Source of the DNA: Ferrimonas senticii DSM 18821 | GTDB lineage: Bacteria > Pseudomonadota > Gammaproteobacteria > Enterobacterales > Shewanellaceae | NCBI RefSeq assembly: GCF_000422665.1 | Contig: NZ_AUGM01000011.1 | Location: 62,001 to 126,000, forward strand | DNA: 64,000 bases | Direction: 5' to 3' | Part shown: piece after piece, positions 36,052 through 46,379 of the stretch | Position numbering within the stretch: position 1 is the stretch's first letter | Layout: each line of letters starts with the position of its first letter | The notes under the pieces: generated by a model | The model's input: only the letters and a program-made list of their open reading frames with translations | The model's database searches: none | What the model was told of the DNA's origin: nothing | Made by a program: the position numbers and the translations under genes

Positions 36052-37383
36052 ATGACGCTAGATGCCCTTGGGGCTTCCTTGCGGCAGTGGTCGGTGCATC
36101 AACGCAATTTGGCGTTGGCGCTGCCGATGATTCTGTCAAACATTACTACCCCAATGCTGGGGTTAGTGGACACCGCGGTTATCGGCCACTTAACCGAGGC
36201 TTATTATCTGGGCGGTGTCGCTGTTGGGGCGATGATTATAACCCTAATTCTGTGGCTGGCTGGTTTCCTGCGAATGGCGACTACTGGATTGGTGGCCCAG
36301 GGCTTTGGTGAGCAGTCGTGGCCCAAGCAGTTGGCAGTGCTGTTTCAGGGGCTGTGCTTGGCGTTGCTACTGGGTGGAATACTGGTGCTGTTGCAGCAGC
36401 CGCTGTTAACTGCGGCGATCCAGGTTATTGGCGGCAGCAGTGAGGTGCAGCATTACGCCATGGAATACGCGTCGATGCGGATCTGGGGCGCGCCGGCGGC
36501 GCTGATGAACTTAGTGTTGTTGGGCTTTTTGTTGGGGCGTCATCAAGCCAAAGCGGCAATGTGGCTGCTGATCCTGACCAACAGCTTTAATATCGGTTTC
36601 GATCTGTGGTTTGTTCTGGGACTGGGTTGGGGCGTGACTGGCGCTGCGGCGGCAACAGTAGTGGCCGATTACAGCGCATTGCTGCTGGCGCTGTGGCTCA
36701 GTTGGCGACAGGTTCCACCGCAATACCGTCAGCTTAAGTGGCTTAATTTCGATGGCGTTGGCCGCTTAATTGCGCTTAATCGCGACATTTTCCTGCGTTC
36801 GCTCTGTTTGCAGTTGTGCATTGCGTTTGTCACTGCGCAAGGGGCGCGGATGGGCGATGCAGTGGTGGCGGCCAACTCGGTATTGATGAACTTCACTTTG
36901 CTGATCGCCTACGGCCTTGATGGTTTTGCTTATGCGGCGGAAGCGCAGGTGGGACAGGCTCTGGGGCGCAAAGATCAGCGTCAGCTGCGATTGGCGGTAT
37001 GGTTGGGGATGCTGTGGTCGGCGGCGGCGGCGTTGCTGGCAGCAGCGGTTTTCTGGTTACTCGGCAGCGAGATTATTGCCCTGCTAACCAGTATCGACAG
37101 CGTCCGCAGCAATGCACAAACCTACCTGCCTTGGCTGGTGGCTTATCCGCTGGTGGCGTTTACCTGTTTCTTGTTTGACGGGGTTTATATTGGCGCCGCC
37201 AAAGGGCGGCCAATGCGCGATAGCATGCTGTTGTCGGCACTGGGATTCTTTGGCTTGTGGTGGCTAACCCAAGGCTGGGGCAACCACGGTCTGTGGTTGG
37301 CGTTCTGCGGCTTTGCGCTGCTGCGCAGTGTTAGCCTTGGTGGCCATTATTGGCTGCGCCAGCGTCAACAACGGTGGGTTTGA
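36052..37383 (+). CDS. dinF: MATE-family efflux transporter (DinF-like)
   Basis: Inner-membrane multidrug/Na+ or H+ antiporter of the DinF branch. The 443-residue product has twelve predicted membrane segments, the MATE start NLALALPMILSNITTPMLGL with VDTAVIGHL, and AYGLDGFAYAAEAQVGQALG in the second half. ATG 36052 follows GGGGAAA; an upstream in-frame extension would overlap the divergent deacetylase. No SOS box was seen, unlike E. coli dinF. Confidence 0.92.
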   Translation: MTLDALGASLRQWSVHQRNLALALPMILSNITTPMLGLVDTAVIGHLTEAYYLGGVAVGAMIITLILWLAGFLRMATTGLVAQGFGEQSWPKQLAVLFQGLCLALLLGGILVLLQQPLLTAAIQVIGGSSEVQHYAMEYASMRIWGAPAALMNLVLLGFLLGRHQAKAAMWLLILTNSFNIGFDLWFVLGLGWGVTGAAAATVVADYSALLLALWLSWRQVPPQYRQLKWLNFDGVGRLIALNRDIFLRSLCLQLCIAFVTAQGARMGDAVVAANSVLMNFTLLIAYGLDGFAYAAEAQVGQALGRKDQRQLRLAVWLGMLWSAAAALLAAAVFWLLGSEIIALLTSIDSVRSNAQTYLPWLVAYPLVAFTCFLFDGVYIGAAKGRPMRDSMLLSALGFFGLWWLTQGWGNHGLWLAFCGFALLRSVSLGGHYWLRQRQQRWV

Positions 37384-37399
37384 CCTGCACCCGCGCACT

Positions 37400-37426
37400 A
37401 AAAAGGCCGCATTCTGCGGCCTTTTT
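37400..37426. terminator. Bidirectional terminator between dinF and nfuA
   Basis: The arms AAAAGGCCGCA (37401-37411) and TGCGGCCTTTT (37415-37425) close a 3-base loop, with A and T runs on the two sides. It serves the convergent dinF and nfuA genes. Confidence 0.92.
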
Positions 37427-37439
37427 ACTTAAGCGAAAC

Positions 37440-38018
37440 TCAGTAGTAAGAGTGCTCGCCCGCTTGGTGCTCAGTGATGTCTTTCACTGCAGTCAGTTCG
37501 CCAGCAAACTCTTCCAGCAACTGCTTTTCAATGCCATCTTTCAGGGTCACATCAACCATTGAACAGCCATTACAGCCGCCGCCAAACTGGATTACCGCGA
37601 TGCCATCGTCGGTCAATTCCATCAGGCTGATGTAGCCGCCGTGGCCGGCCAGTTGTGGGTTCACTTGGGCTTGAATTACGTACTCAACACGCTCTTTCAG
37701 TGGCGCATCGTCGGCCACTTTGCGCATTTTGGCGTTGGGCGCTTTTAGAGTCAGCTGGCTGCCCAACTGGTCCGTTACGTAATCGATAAAGGCTTCTTCC
37801 AAGAACGGCGCGCTCTTGCTGTCGATCATGGTGTTAAAGCCGTTGAACTCCAGTTCGGTATCGTCCTCTTCCACCGAATCTGGTGGGCAGTACGACACAC
37901 CGCACTCGGCTTGTGGGGTGCCTGGATTGATAACGAACACCCGGATGTGGGTGCCTTCAGGCTGCTGCGCCAGCAGTTTTACGAAATGCGCCTGAGCGGC
38001 TTCGGTAATGGTGATCAT
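37440..38018 (-). CDS. nfuA: Fe/S biogenesis protein NfuA
   Basis: Carries and delivers [4Fe-4S] clusters to apoproteins. The 192-residue product (E. coli 191) has an N-terminal degenerate A-type domain ([20 protein letters not shown]) and a C-terminal Nfu domain with the cluster-binding CxxC in [14 protein letters not shown] 38018 is chosen by family alignment over a 32-codon upstream extension. Confidence 0.96.
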   Translation of the reverse strand: MITITEAAQAHFVKLLAQQPEGTHIRVFVINPGTPQAECGVSYCPPDSVEEDDTELEFNGFNTMIDSKSAPFLEEAFIDYVTDQLGSQLTLKAPNAKMRKVADDAPLKERVEYVIQAQVNPQLAGHGGYISLMELTDDGIAVIQFGGGCNGCSMVDVTLKDGIEKQLLEEFAGELTAVKDITEHQAGEHSYY

Positions 38019-38158
38019 ATCGGCTCTCTTAAACCTGAGTAATCGACTCGGATAATATCCATGATAACCCTGTTCGGGCGTGGATGGACAGGGCAGCGAT
38101 GATAACCGGATCACGAATTGACCGCTAAACGATCAATTCGATTGCTGCTTTTGATGGC

Positions 38159-38899
38159 TCAGTTCATCGCCGTTGCCAGCGCCAGATAGTGGCTAACCCG
38201 ATGCCCTTGGCGCTGCAGCGTGCTGGCGGCAACGGCCAGGGTGGTGCCGGTGGTAACAATGTCATCGACCAAGCCGATGCCAGCTTGTGCTGGTTGGGCT
38301 GGGGCGACAAAACCGCGTTTCAGATTGGCTCGCCGTTCGCGACCACTGAGTAGGTGCTGGGTGTCGCTATGGCCGACTTTAATCAGCAGCTCTGGTCGTA
38401 CTGACAGTTGCAGTTGCCGTCCTAGCTCCAAGGCGATCCGCAACGCGTGATTGCTGCCGCGTTGGCGCAGGCGCTGATGATCCATCGGGATGGGAACCAA
38501 CACCTGTGGCAATGGCTGGGTTTGCATCCGCTTGGCTAACTGCTGACACAGCGGCGTTAGCGCGGCGAATCGTTGTTGGATCTTCATCTGCGCGACCAAC
38601 TGTCCGGCGGGCGATTGATAGTGAACGGCAACCTGTAGTGGTCGCCAACGTTGCCGCGATAGGCACTTGCCGCAGCGCGATAGCTGGCTGTGGCTTGGCA
38701 ACGGCGCGGTGCAGCACAGGCACAATGGGCCCGGATCGCCATCGGCTAAGCAGATTGCACAGAGCCCCCGCTGCTGAGCAAGTGGCTGCTGACACAGCAA
38801 ACATCGGTTCGGTAGACTGGCATCTAATCCTTGGCGTAGCTGCTGTATTACCCCAAGAAGTCGTTGTTTGATTGTGTTTGTGTGGGAAGCTGCTGCCAT
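38159..38899 (-). CDS. comF: ComF-family phosphoribosyltransferase-like protein
   Basis: Family linked to DNA uptake in naturally competent bacteria. The 246-residue product has an N-terminal zinc-finger region with Cys pairs (CLLCQQPL, CAICLADG, CLCC, CGKC) and a type I PRTase domain with VLVPIPMDHQRLRQRGSN and the PRPP loop VDDIVTTGTTLA. ATG 38899 has AGGGG upstream. The open frame continues 103 codons upstream, but these are antisense to bioH. Its start codon shares CATG with bioH. Confidence 0.88.
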   Translation of the reverse strand: MAAASHTNTIKQRLLGVIQQLRQGLDASLPNRCLLCQQPLAQQRGLCAICLADGDPGPLCLCCTAPLPSHSQLSRCGKCLSRQRWRPLQVAVHYQSPAGQLVAQMKIQQRFAALTPLCQQLAKRMQTQPLPQVLVPIPMDHQRLRQRGSNHALRIALELGRQLQLSVRPELLIKVGHSDTQHLLSGRERRANLKRGFVAPAQPAQAGIGLVDDIVTTGTTLAVAASTLQRQGHRVSHYLALATAMN

Positions 38900-39668
38900 G
38901 TCGATTGCCCCTGTTACTGATTTGAAGCCCACCTTGGTGCTGTTGCACGGCTGGGGGATGAACTGCGCTGTGTGGCAGCAACTTACCCCGCAGTTGCAAG
39001 CGTTGGGCTTTGCCGTGGTTACCCCCAATTTGCCGGGTTTTGGTGGCGCCAAGACGCTTAGTGATCCCACGGACTTAAGTTTGATGGCGGCGCATCTTTG
39101 GCAGCAGTTGCCAGCGCGTTGCCATCTGCTGGGCTGGTCGTTGGGGGGATTGTTAGCGTTGCAGATGAGCCTGCAAGCGCCGCAGCGGGTGGCATCACTA
39201 GTGACCATCGCCAGCTCACCGGCGTTTCAGGCCGCTGATAATTGGCCGGGGATTACCCCTGCGGTGTTAGCTAATTTTGCCGCGCAGTTGGCCAACGACA
39301 GCGACAAAACCATTGCGGCTTTCTTGGCGTTACAGGGGATGGGATCGGCCAGTAATCGCGCCGATATTCGTCTGCTTAAACAGGCGATGCTGTCGCAACC
39401 GAGTGCCGATGCGACCGCTTTAGCTGGGGGGCTGACGATACTAACGCAGGTCGATCTGCGCTCGCAGCTGTCGCAAATAACCCCGCCATGGATGCGACTC
39501 TATGGCCGCAATGATGCTTTGGTGCCCAAAGCCAGTATCGGTGTGGTGGATCGATTGGCGCCACACTCACGCTCGCACATCTTTGCCCCAGCCGGTCACG
39601 CGCCGTTTATCTCTCACCCTGATTTGGTGCTGGAGGTGTTGTCCGATTTTTATGCCAGTGCTGGGTAA
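38898..39668 (+). CDS. bioH: Pimeloyl-[acyl-carrier protein] methyl ester esterase
   Basis: Releases pimeloyl-ACP from its methyl ester for biotin synthesis. The 256-residue alpha/beta hydrolase (same length as E. coli BioH) has LLHGWGMN, the nucleophile elbow GWSLGG, the catalytic Asp in YGRNDALVP and His in GHAPFISHP. ATG 38898 follows GGGAAG; it is divergent from comF with start codons overlapping by two bases. Confidence 0.95.
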   Translation: MSIAPVTDLKPTLVLLHGWGMNCAVWQQLTPQLQALGFAVVTPNLPGFGGAKTLSDPTDLSLMAAHLWQQLPARCHLLGWSLGGLLALQMSLQAPQRVASLVTIASSPAFQAADNWPGITPAVLANFAAQLANDSDKTIAAFLALQGMGSASNRADIRLLKQAMLSQPSADATALAGGLTILTQVDLRSQLSQITPPWMRLYGRNDALVPKASIGVVDRLAPHSRSHIFAPAGHAPFISHPDLVLEVLSDFYASAG

Positions 39669-39743
39669 ACGCCGATAACCGCTATCGGCAACTTCTGACT
39701 GCTTGTTATTTGCGCAGGTGGTACAATTTAACCAATTCTTTCA

Positions 39744-40223
39744 ATGGGTTTAATTGGCCTCTCGGCATTTATGTTTCTGGTTTCCAACTTTCCGCAGGTT
39801 CCGATTGCCACCAGCAATCCCGCCACCGACAGCGCTGCCCGTGAGCAGCAGCTGCGACCGGCGATGCCTGCGCCAGAAGCGTTAGCCAAAAGTCAGGCCG
39901 AGCGCGGCATCGATCCAGAACGTCAGCACAGCGATAAGGTGCAGCGTAAAGGCACTTCAGCGCGTCAGTCACAATCGCAGTCCGAACCAGAATCTCAGCG
40001 GAACAAGGGCCGTCAACGGCAGTCGCTAAAGTCGCTGCTGGCGGAAGCCAACCCCACTATTGATCGTCCCGGTCGTCGTCGCCGTGGCAGCGAGCAAACC
40101 GAGGCCAGCTCGGTGTTGGCGCTGACCGACGCCCAGTATCAAGCCTTCGGCCAGATCATCGCTCGCGCTTATCGGCGCCGTGTCGAGCCGCCACCGGCTC
40201 GACAACTGCTTAGCTGGACTTAA
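39744..40223 (+). CDS. Uncharacterised Arg/Gln-rich protein with N-terminal hydrophobic segment
   Basis: The 159-residue product is not recognised. A short hydrophobic start ([16 protein letters not shown]) could be a membrane anchor or signal. The middle (about 40-115) is low-complexity and rich in Arg, Gln, Ser and Glu, probably disordered. The end ([20 protein letters not shown]) may form a helix. Its stop overlaps the 3' end of tex by 4 bases. The codon pattern looks like that of the neighbours, but expression is unproven. Confidence 0.55.
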   Translation: MGLIGLSAFMFLVSNFPQVPIATSNPATDSAAREQQLRPAMPAPEALAKSQAERGIDPERQHSDKVQRKGTSARQSQSQSEPESQRNKGRQRQSLKSLLAEANPTIDRPGRRRRGSEQTEASSVLALTDAQYQAFGQIIARAYRRRVEPPPARQLLSWT

Positions 40224-42514
40224 CGTTTTTTCGCTTTAGCAAAAGCATCGGCGAAGGCGTTGTTGCCTGCGGCGGGCTGGCTCTGTGAGCGCGATTGCGA
40301 TCGTACTGTTGGTTGCGGGGCGGCAGGGCGAGCCTGCTGGCGACGCTGGTCGTCGCCGCTTTTCATCGACAGCGCAATCCGTTTGCGCGGCAAGTCGACC
40401 TCAGTCACTCGCACCTTAACCACTTGGCCGGTTTTCACCAGTTTGCGTGGGTCGTCAACGAAGTGATCCGCCAGCGCTGAGATATGCACCAAGCCATCCT
40501 GCTTTACGCCGATATCAACAAAGGCGCCGAAGTGGGTGACGTTGGTGACCACCCCTTCCAGCATCATCCCCTCAACCAGATCATTCAGGCTGGTTACCCC
40601 CTCGGCAAATTTGGCCGAAGCGAACTCGCCGCGGGGATCGCGCCCCGGCTTGTGCAGTTCGCTGATGATGTCGGTGACCGTTGGTAGGCCGAAGCGGTCA
40701 TCGACAAAATCGCTAGCGCGTAACTGATTCAGCACGCTGTCGTTGCCGATCAGTGCTTTGGCGGTTAGGCCGGTTTTCGCCGCCATCTGCTTGACCACGC
40801 CGTAGGCTTCCGGATGCACCCCTGAGCCATCGAGCGGATCGCTGCCGCCGCTGATCCGCAAAAAGCCGGCGCACTGCTCAAACGCTTTTGGTCCCAGTCG
40901 CGGCACCTTTTTCAGTTCGCTGCGTTTATCGAAGCGGCCATTGCTGTCGCGGTAGCTGACGATGTTGTTGGCCAAAGTCGGGGTTAACCCAGCAACGCGG
41001 CTAAGCAGTGCCGCCGAAGCGGAGTTAAGATCGACGCCGACGTGGTTTACGCAATCCTCGACCACCGCATCCAAGCGCTGCGCTAGTTGGCTTTGGTTAA
41101 CGTCGTGCTGGTACTGGCCAACGCCGATCGCTTTCGGTTCGATCTTCACCAATTCCGCCAATGGATCTTGCAGGCGGCGGCCGATGGAGACCGCACCACG
41201 CAGGCTCACATCCAACTGCGGGAACTCATTGGCGGCCAATTCCGAGGCGCTGTAAACCGAGGCACCCGCTTCCGAGACCACGACTTTGGCCGGTTTGCGT
41301 TCAAGACCGGCGATCAGCTCGGCCACCAGCTGATCGGTTTCGCGGCTGGCGGTGCCGTTGCCGATGGCGATCAGCTCAATCTGATGGCGCTTGACCAAGG
41401 TAGCCAAGGTGGCCAATGCCTGCGACCACTGTTTTTGCGGCGCATGCGGGTAGATGGTGGCGGTATCCAGTAGCTTACCGGTGCCATCCAGCGCCGCCAG
41501 TTTACAGCCGGTGCGCTGACCCGGATCGATCGCCAAGGTTGCCTTAGCGCCCGCCGGAGCCGCCAACAGCAAGTCACTCAGGTTGTCTCCAAACACCTTG
41601 ATTGCCGCGTCGTCGGCGCGGCGCTGCAACGCGCTTAACAGCTCGTTTTCTAAACTGGCACCGAGTTTGGTTTTCCAGCACTGCTGCACCACATTCAGCA
41701 GCCACAGATCGGCATCACCGCCGTCGGTTTTGACCTTGGCTAAGCGCGCCAGCAGGCGTTCGGCAGCGCTGAGTTCGCCCCGTGGCACCGCTTCCGCTTC
41801 CAGTCGCAACGCTAGCGATAACTCGCCTTGATTCTTGCCGCGCAGCATCGCCAACGCTCGATGCGAAGGCACTTTGTTGTAGCGTTCTTGATGATCGTAG
41901 TAATCGCGAAACTTGCTGTGCTCATCGGCCTTGCCACGGCCGGCTTTGCTGGCAATCCAGCCCTCAATCAGCGCCTCGCGCATCGCCGCGACATTGGCCG
42001 GATCATTGCCGATGTGCTCAATCAAAATCGCCTGACAGCCATCCAAGACCGCCGCCGCGCTGTCGTAACCCTTGCGGGTGTGTTGCGCCGCTTGAGTCAT
42101 AGCTTGCGGCTGGCGCAGCAGGTTGAGAGCGAACGGTTCAAGACCGGCTTCAATCGCCAACTGACCTTTGGTGCGGCGTTTCGATTTAAACGGCAGATAG
42201 AGATCTTCTAAGGCGGTTTTGCTGTCGGCGGCGTCGATGGCGCGGCGCAGCGATTCGGTCAATTTGCCTTGCTCGCTGATGGCGCTGAGGATGGTGTCAC
42301 GGCGCTGATTGAGCTCGCGCAGGTAGCTTAAACGCTGCTCTAGCGTTCGCAGTTGGCCATCATCAAGGCCGCCGGTGGCCTCTTTACGGTAACGGGCGAT
42401 AAACGGCACCGTGGCGCCGCCGTCGATAAGCTCGATGGTGGCACTGATCTGCTGTGGTTTTACCTGCAGCTCTTGGGCGATCTGCTGGCTGAGGCGAGAG
42501 TTAGCTTGGCTCAT
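40220..42514 (-). CDS. tex: Tex-family RNA-binding transcription accessory protein
   Basis: Nucleic-acid-binding protein that affects transcription and toxin gene expression in other bacteria. The 764-residue product has the N-terminal Tex domain ([17 protein letters not shown]), a YqgF/RNase H-like domain ([18 protein letters not shown]), helix-hairpin-helix motifs ([17 protein letters not shown]) and a C-terminal S1 domain ([20 protein letters not shown]), followed by a Gln/Arg-rich tail. ATG 42514 is chosen by family alignment. Divergent from greB. Confidence 0.96.
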   Translation of the reverse strand: MSQANSRLSQQIAQELQVKPQQISATIELIDGGATVPFIARYRKEATGGLDDGQLRTLEQRLSYLRELNQRRDTILSAISEQGKLTESLRRAIDAADSKTALEDLYLPFKSKRRTKGQLAIEAGLEPFALNLLRQPQAMTQAAQHTRKGYDSAAAVLDGCQAILIEHIGNDPANVAAMREALIEGWIASKAGRGKADEHSKFRDYYDHQERYNKVPSHRALAMLRGKNQGELSLALRLEAEAVPRGELSAAERLLARLAKVKTDGGDADLWLLNVVQQCWKTKLGASLENELLSALQRRADDAAIKVFGDNLSDLLLAAPAGAKATLAIDPGQRTGCKLAALDGTGKLLDTATIYPHAPQKQWSQALATLATLVKRHQIELIAIGNGTASRETDQLVAELIAGLERKPAKVVVSEAGASVYSASELAANEFPQLDVSLRGAVSIGRRLQDPLAELVKIEPKAIGVGQYQHDVNQSQLAQRLDAVVEDCVNHVGVDLNSASAALLSRVAGLTPTLANNIVSYRDSNGRFDKRSELKKVPRLGPKAFEQCAGFLRISGGSDPLDGSGVHPEAYGVVKQMAAKTGLTAKALIGNDSVLNQLRASDFVDDRFGLPTVTDIISELHKPGRDPRGEFASAKFAEGVTSLNDLVEGMMLEGVVTNVTHFGAFVDIGVKQDGLVHISALADHFVDDPRKLVKTGQVVKVRVTEVDLPRKRIALSMKSGDDQRRQQARPAAPQPTVRSQSRSQSQPAAGNNAFADAFAKAKKR

Positions 42515-42615
42515 AATCTGTCGTTTTTGCGTTGATTTGCCGATGGCGTGACTGGCAGCGACAATAACACAGTTGCTATAGTCGCAGGCATTGCAACAAC
42601 GGAAGAAAACCTTAA

Positions 42616-43101
42616 GTGTCACGGGCAAATCTGATCACCAAAGACGGCTGGAACAAGCTGGAAGCCGAGCTGAAATTTCTCTGGAAAGAGGAGCGACCAC
42701 GGGTCACCCAAGCGGTCTCCGACGCGGCGGCACTCGGTGACCGCAGCGAGAACGCTGAGTACATCTACGGCAAAAAGCGGCTGCGTGAAATCGACCGTCG
42801 GGTGCGCTTCTTAAGCAAACGTATGGAAGTGTTGCGGGTGGTGGAACCGGATCCGCGGCAAGCGGGCAAAGCCTACTTTGGCGCCTGGTTGGAGCTGGAA
42901 TCAGAAGCCGGTGAGATCAAACATTATCAACTGGTTGGCCCCGATGAGTTTGAGATCGGCGTGGGCAAGATCAGCATCGATTCGCCGTTGGCGCGGGCGA
43001 TGCTGGGCAAAGAGGTCGATGATGAAGTGATTGTGCGCACCCCAGCGGGCGCACAAACCTATTACATCAATCGCATCAGCTACAAACCGTTTGCCGATTG
43101 A
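42616..43101 (+). CDS. greB: Transcription elongation factor GreB
   Basis: Rescues backtracked RNA polymerase by stimulating cleavage of the nascent RNA. The 161-residue product has an N-terminal coiled coil with the acidic tip in [20 protein letters not shown] (Asp and Glu at the tip) and a C-terminal FKBP-like domain ([20 protein letters not shown]). GreB rather than GreA because of the [16 protein letters not shown] segment. The start is GTG 42616. Divergent from tex. Confidence 0.95.
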   Translation: MSRANLITKDGWNKLEAELKFLWKEERPRVTQAVSDAAALGDRSENAEYIYGKKRLREIDRRVRFLSKRMEVLRVVEPDPRQAGKAYFGAWLELESEAGEIKHYQLVGPDEFEIGVGKISIDSPLARAMLGKEVDDEVIVRTPAGAQTYYINRISYKPFAD

Positions 43102-43213
43102 TCGCAATGTAAGCTAAAAAATAACCTAGAAACAGTTTGCAACACCCTATCGCTGCGGCGTTTTCTGCCAACGCGGTACTATCACGGATGAGCTAGAAAT
43201 TTAAGGTACCTTC

Positions 43214-43936
43214 ATGGAACAGGAAACCACCAAAGTACTGGTTGTTGATGACGATGTGCGCCTGCGCGGCTTGCTCGAGCGTTATCTGGTCGAACAGAAC
43301 TTCCAAGTGCGCACTGCCGCCAATGCCGATCAGATGGATCGCTTATTGGAGCGGGAAAACTTCCATCTGCTGGTACTGGATCTGATGTTGCCCGGTGAAG
43401 ATGGCTTGTCGATTTGTCGCCGTCTGCGCGAGAAAAACAATCAGATCGCGATCATTATGCTTACCGCCAAAGGTGACGAAGCGGATCGCATCTATGGCCT
43501 CGATCTCGGTGCCGACGATTACATGCCAAAACCGTTTAACCCACGGGAACTGCTGTCGCGGATCAATGCGGTATTGCGCCGTCGCCCGCAGGAATTACCC
43601 GGGGCGCCGTCACTGACCGAATCCACTGTCAGCTTTGGTGAGCACGTGTTGAATTTGGCCACCCGCGAGATGACCAAAGCCGGTAAGCCGTTGGCATTAA
43701 CCTCCGGCGAATTCGCGGTGTTGAAGGTGCTGGTGAGCAATCCCCGCGAGCCGATGAGCCGCGACAAACTGATGAACCAAGCCCGTGGCCGCGATTACAG
43801 TGCCTTGGAACGTTCCATCGACGTGCAGGTATCGCGCTTGCGACGGATGATTGAGGACGATCCCTCCAACCCGCGTTATATCCAAACCGTGTGGGGCTTA
43901 GGCTACGTGTTTGTGCCGGATGGCGTTGCCCCTTAA
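43214..43936 (+). CDS. ompR: Two-component response regulator OmpR
   Basis: Osmolarity and envelope response regulator controlling porin genes. The 240-residue product has a receiver domain with the acidic pocket VVDDD (10-14), phosphoacceptor Asp56 in LLVLDLMLP and the conserved Lys in DYMPKPF. The C-terminal winged helix ends in [17 protein letters not shown]. The stop overlaps the envZ start (TAATG). Confidence 0.97.
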   Translation: MEQETTKVLVVDDDVRLRGLLERYLVEQNFQVRTAANADQMDRLLERENFHLLVLDLMLPGEDGLSICRRLREKNNQIAIIMLTAKGDEADRIYGLDLGADDYMPKPFNPRELLSRINAVLRRRPQELPGAPSLTESTVSFGEHVLNLATREMTKAGKPLALTSGEFAVLKVLVSNPREPMSRDKLMNQARGRDYSALERSIDVQVSRLRRMIEDDPSNPRYIQTVWGLGYVFVPDGVAP

Positions 43937-45261
43937 TGCGTTGGACTCGGCTGCCGCGAACGAACTTCGGGCAAACGGTATTGCTGATCGGTTGTTTGTT
44001 GCTGATCAGCATGATCCTCTCTTACTGGTCGCTGACGGTGTTTGTGGTGAAACCAACCACCCAGCAGATCATTGAATTGATGGCCCGGCAAGTGGATTTC
44101 GCCTTTCGCGATCTGCAACTCGACATCAACCACCTCACCACTTTAGAGGCGTTGCAAGCGCGGCTGGAACGGGATCTCTATATGGAGGCCTTCACCGTTG
44201 CCGAAGCGCGTCAGCAGGGGCTTGATCAAGCCACTCATTACACTCTGTTTTCCGAACAGATGAGCCAATACCTTGGTGGTCCGGCGGAAGTGCGCTTAAG
44301 CACCGGCGGGATCTATCAGGTGTGGGTGCAGCCACCGCAGGCGCCGCAATTGTGGCTGCGTATTCCGCTGACCGATTTTGATGAAGCGTCACTGTCGCCG
44401 CTGACCATCTATCTGTGCGCGATTTTGGTGCTGTCGGTGTTCGGTGGCTGGTGGTTTGCCAGCCGTCAGGCGGCGCCGCTGAAGCGATTGCAAACCGCGG
44501 CGCTGTCGGTGTCGCGGGGGTACTTCCCGAAGCCGTTGCCGTTGGCCGGTTCGGTCGAGGTGGAAGAGGTGACCGCCGCCTTTAACCACATGTCGCGGTC
44601 GATGGCCAAATTGGAATCGGATCGGCAGGTGCTGTTGGCGGGGGTGTCGCATGATCTGCGCACACCATTAACGCGGATCCGCTTGGCGGCGGAGATGATG
44701 GACAGCAAAGATGAGTTCCTTAAAGCCGGTATCGAGCAGGATATCGATGACATGAACGCCATCATCGATCAGTTCATCGCCTTTATCCGCGGTCATCAGT
44801 TGGAAGATCTGCAGCCGTTGGCCCTAGCGGAACTGCTGCAAGAGACCGCCCAGCAAGAGCAGTTGCGTGATGCCACCATTGAGCTGCAACTGGACGATGG
44901 CCGCGCTACTTTGCTACCACCGGTGGCGGTGAAGCGGGTGCTATCGAATTTGCTGGAAAATGCCCAGCGCTACGGCCATGGCTGGATCCGGTTAAGCTGC
45001 GGTCACAGTGAGGATTGGCACTGGTTTATGGTCGAGGACAATGGCCCGGGGATTGCGCCGGATCAGCTCGAGCAGTTGTTTGAACCCTTCACCCAAGGTG
45101 ACAAAGCCCGCGGTGGCAGCGGCTCCGGCTTAGGGCTGGCGATCATCAGCCGCATTGTTGATGGTTTGGGTGGGCGCTTGGCCTTCGATAATCGCCCTGA
45201 GGGCGGACTGCGAGCCAAGGTTTACCTGCCCTCGGTCAATAGCTTGTTGCCGAAACCCTAA
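43936..45261 (+). CDS. envZ: Osmosensor histidine kinase EnvZ
   Basis: Inner-membrane sensor kinase and phosphatase for OmpR. The 441-residue product has a first membrane helix (about 15-37), a periplasmic sensor, a second helix (about 158-178), HAMP, the H-box [18 protein letters not shown]-box [12 protein letters not shown] and G-boxes VEDNGPGI and [13 protein letters not shown] 43936 overlaps the ompR stop. It overlaps the convergent small ORF by 4 bases. Confidence 0.97.
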   Translation: MRWTRLPRTNFGQTVLLIGCLLLISMILSYWSLTVFVVKPTTQQIIELMARQVDFAFRDLQLDINHLTTLEALQARLERDLYMEAFTVAEARQQGLDQATHYTLFSEQMSQYLGGPAEVRLSTGGIYQVWVQPPQAPQLWLRIPLTDFDEASLSPLTIYLCAILVLSVFGGWWFASRQAAPLKRLQTAALSVSRGYFPKPLPLAGSVEVEEVTAAFNHMSRSMAKLESDRQVLLAGVSHDLRTPLTRIRLAAEMMDSKDEFLKAGIEQDIDDMNAIIDQFIAFIRGHQLEDLQPLALAELLQETAQQEQLRDATIELQLDDGRATLLPPVAVKRVLSNLLENAQRYGHGWIRLSCGHSEDWHWFMVEDNGPGIAPDQLEQLFEPFTQGDKARGGSGSGLGLAIISRIVDGLGGRLAFDNRPEGGLRAKVYLPSVNSLLPKP

Positions 45262-45428
45262 TTATCGTCGTCGCTGGATTGGCGGTGGTGATCTTGCGGT
45301 TGGCGGTCGATCTGCCGTCGGGTTTGGCGGCGACGATCGCCAACATCATCGGCAAATCGAACCTGGTCGCGGCGCTCTTGCAATGAGCGCCGTTGTTGGT
45401 CGCGGCGTTCCGGGTAACATTCGGTCAT
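45258..45428 (-). CDS. Possible small Arg/Asp/Gln-rich protein (56 residues)
   Basis: A short frame on the minus strand starts [20 protein letters not shown] and ends in RQSSDDDN. It has AAAGG correctly spaced upstream and fills most of the otherwise gene-free gap between envZ and modA, overlapping the envZ stop by 4 bases. It is highly charged with no hydrophobic part. I do not recognise a family with certainty; small acidic/basic envelope-associated proteins of this kind occur in gammaproteobacteria. Confidence 0.45.
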   Translation of the reverse strand: MTECYPERRDQQRRSLQERRDQVRFADDVGDRRRQTRRQIDRQPQDHHRQSSDDDN

Positions 45429-45563
45429 GGTGGTGGCCTTTATCTTGTCGCTGTCAGATCCAGTTAAGCACAGATGCGGGCGTTTGCTTTTGCGACCTCG
45501 GCGCTAGTGCCACTTGCTAAAGCGCTTTACACTGAAATTTCTCTCTTCTCTCGAGTACCGTTG

Positions 45564-46316
45564 ATGAACAGATTGCCGCGTTTGGCACTGACTGCTGTGT
45601 TATTGATCTCCGCTTGCTCAGCCCAGGCGGCGCAATTGCGCGTCGCGGTTGCGGCCAATTTTAAGCATGCGCTGGATCAGATTGCCGCCGATTATCAACA
45701 GCAAACCGGCATTGAAGTGACCGTTTCGGCGGGGGGCAGTGGTGCCCTGTATACCCAGATTTTGCATGGTGCGCCGTACGATCTGTTCCTGTCGGCGGAT
45801 GTCGAACGACCGCAGTTGCTCGAGCAGGGCGGTCAAGGCTTAGCGGGCAGCCGACTCACTTACGCCACCGGCATTTTGGCATTTTGGAGTCCGGGCCAAG
45901 CCGCTAGTGAGCAACTGTTGCGGGATTGGCAACCACGGTTGTCGATCGCCAATCCTCGGCTGGCACCCTACGGCTTAGCAGCACAACAGACACTGGCGCA
46001 TCTGCAATTGCCAAAGTCACCACCACTGGTGCGCGGTGCCAATATTTTGCAAGCCTATCAGTATGTCCAAAGCGGTAATGCCAGTGCCGGTCTGGTAGCG
46101 CTGTCGCATCTAAAAGCGGCCAAGGTTCCCAGTTCGGAATATTGGTTGGTGCCCAATGAATGGCATCAACCGATTGAGCAGCAAGGGATTGTGTTGAAAC
46201 GCTCGGCGCATCCGCAGTTGGCCTGTGATTTTCTAAACTACGTGATGGCGGCGGATAGGCTGCTGGCGGACAGTGGCTATCTGGTGCCGGATGGTCAGGC
46301 TCAGTGCCGTTTGTAG
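45564..46316 (+). CDS. modA: Molybdate ABC transporter periplasmic binding protein
   Basis: Binds molybdate (or tungstate) in the periplasm for the ModBC transporter. The 250-residue product has a signal peptide (MNRLPRLALTAVLLISACSAQAA), the ModA start LRVAVAANFKHAL, the oxyanion-binding VSAGGSGALYTQI and DLFLSADVERPQ, and ASAGLVALSHLK. ATG 45564 is chosen so the signal peptide is intact; a frame from 45474 would add an unlikely 30 residues. Unusually, modB-modC lie about 15.6 kb away at 61906-63401. Confidence 0.93.
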   Translation: MNRLPRLALTAVLLISACSAQAAQLRVAVAANFKHALDQIAADYQQQTGIEVTVSAGGSGALYTQILHGAPYDLFLSADVERPQLLEQGGQGLAGSRLTYATGILAFWSPGQAASEQLLRDWQPRLSIANPRLAPYGLAAQQTLAHLQLPKSPPLVRGANILQAYQYVQSGNASAGLVALSHLKAAKVPSSEYWLVPNEWHQPIEQQGIVLKRSAHPQLACDFLNYVMAADRLLADSGYLVPDGQAQCRL

Positions 46317-46353
46317 TGCGGATTGCTAGCCATAAGCTACCCAGAAACCAACA

Positions 46354-46374
46354 AGCCCAGTCAGTGACTGGGCT
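46354..46374. terminator. Perfect 10-bp inverted repeat downstream of modA
   Basis: AGCCCAGTCA (46354-46363) and TGACTGGGCT (46365-46374) form a near-perfect palindrome with a single central base. As RNA it would fold into a hairpin with a short loop. No T tract follows, so termination is only possible, not certain. Confidence 0.5.
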
Positions 46375-46379
46375 GATTA

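Noticed and set aside
38900-39208. 103-codon N-terminal extension of comF
   Set aside because: It lies entirely antisense to bioH and has no resemblance to ComF; the start at 38899 has its own ribosome binding site.
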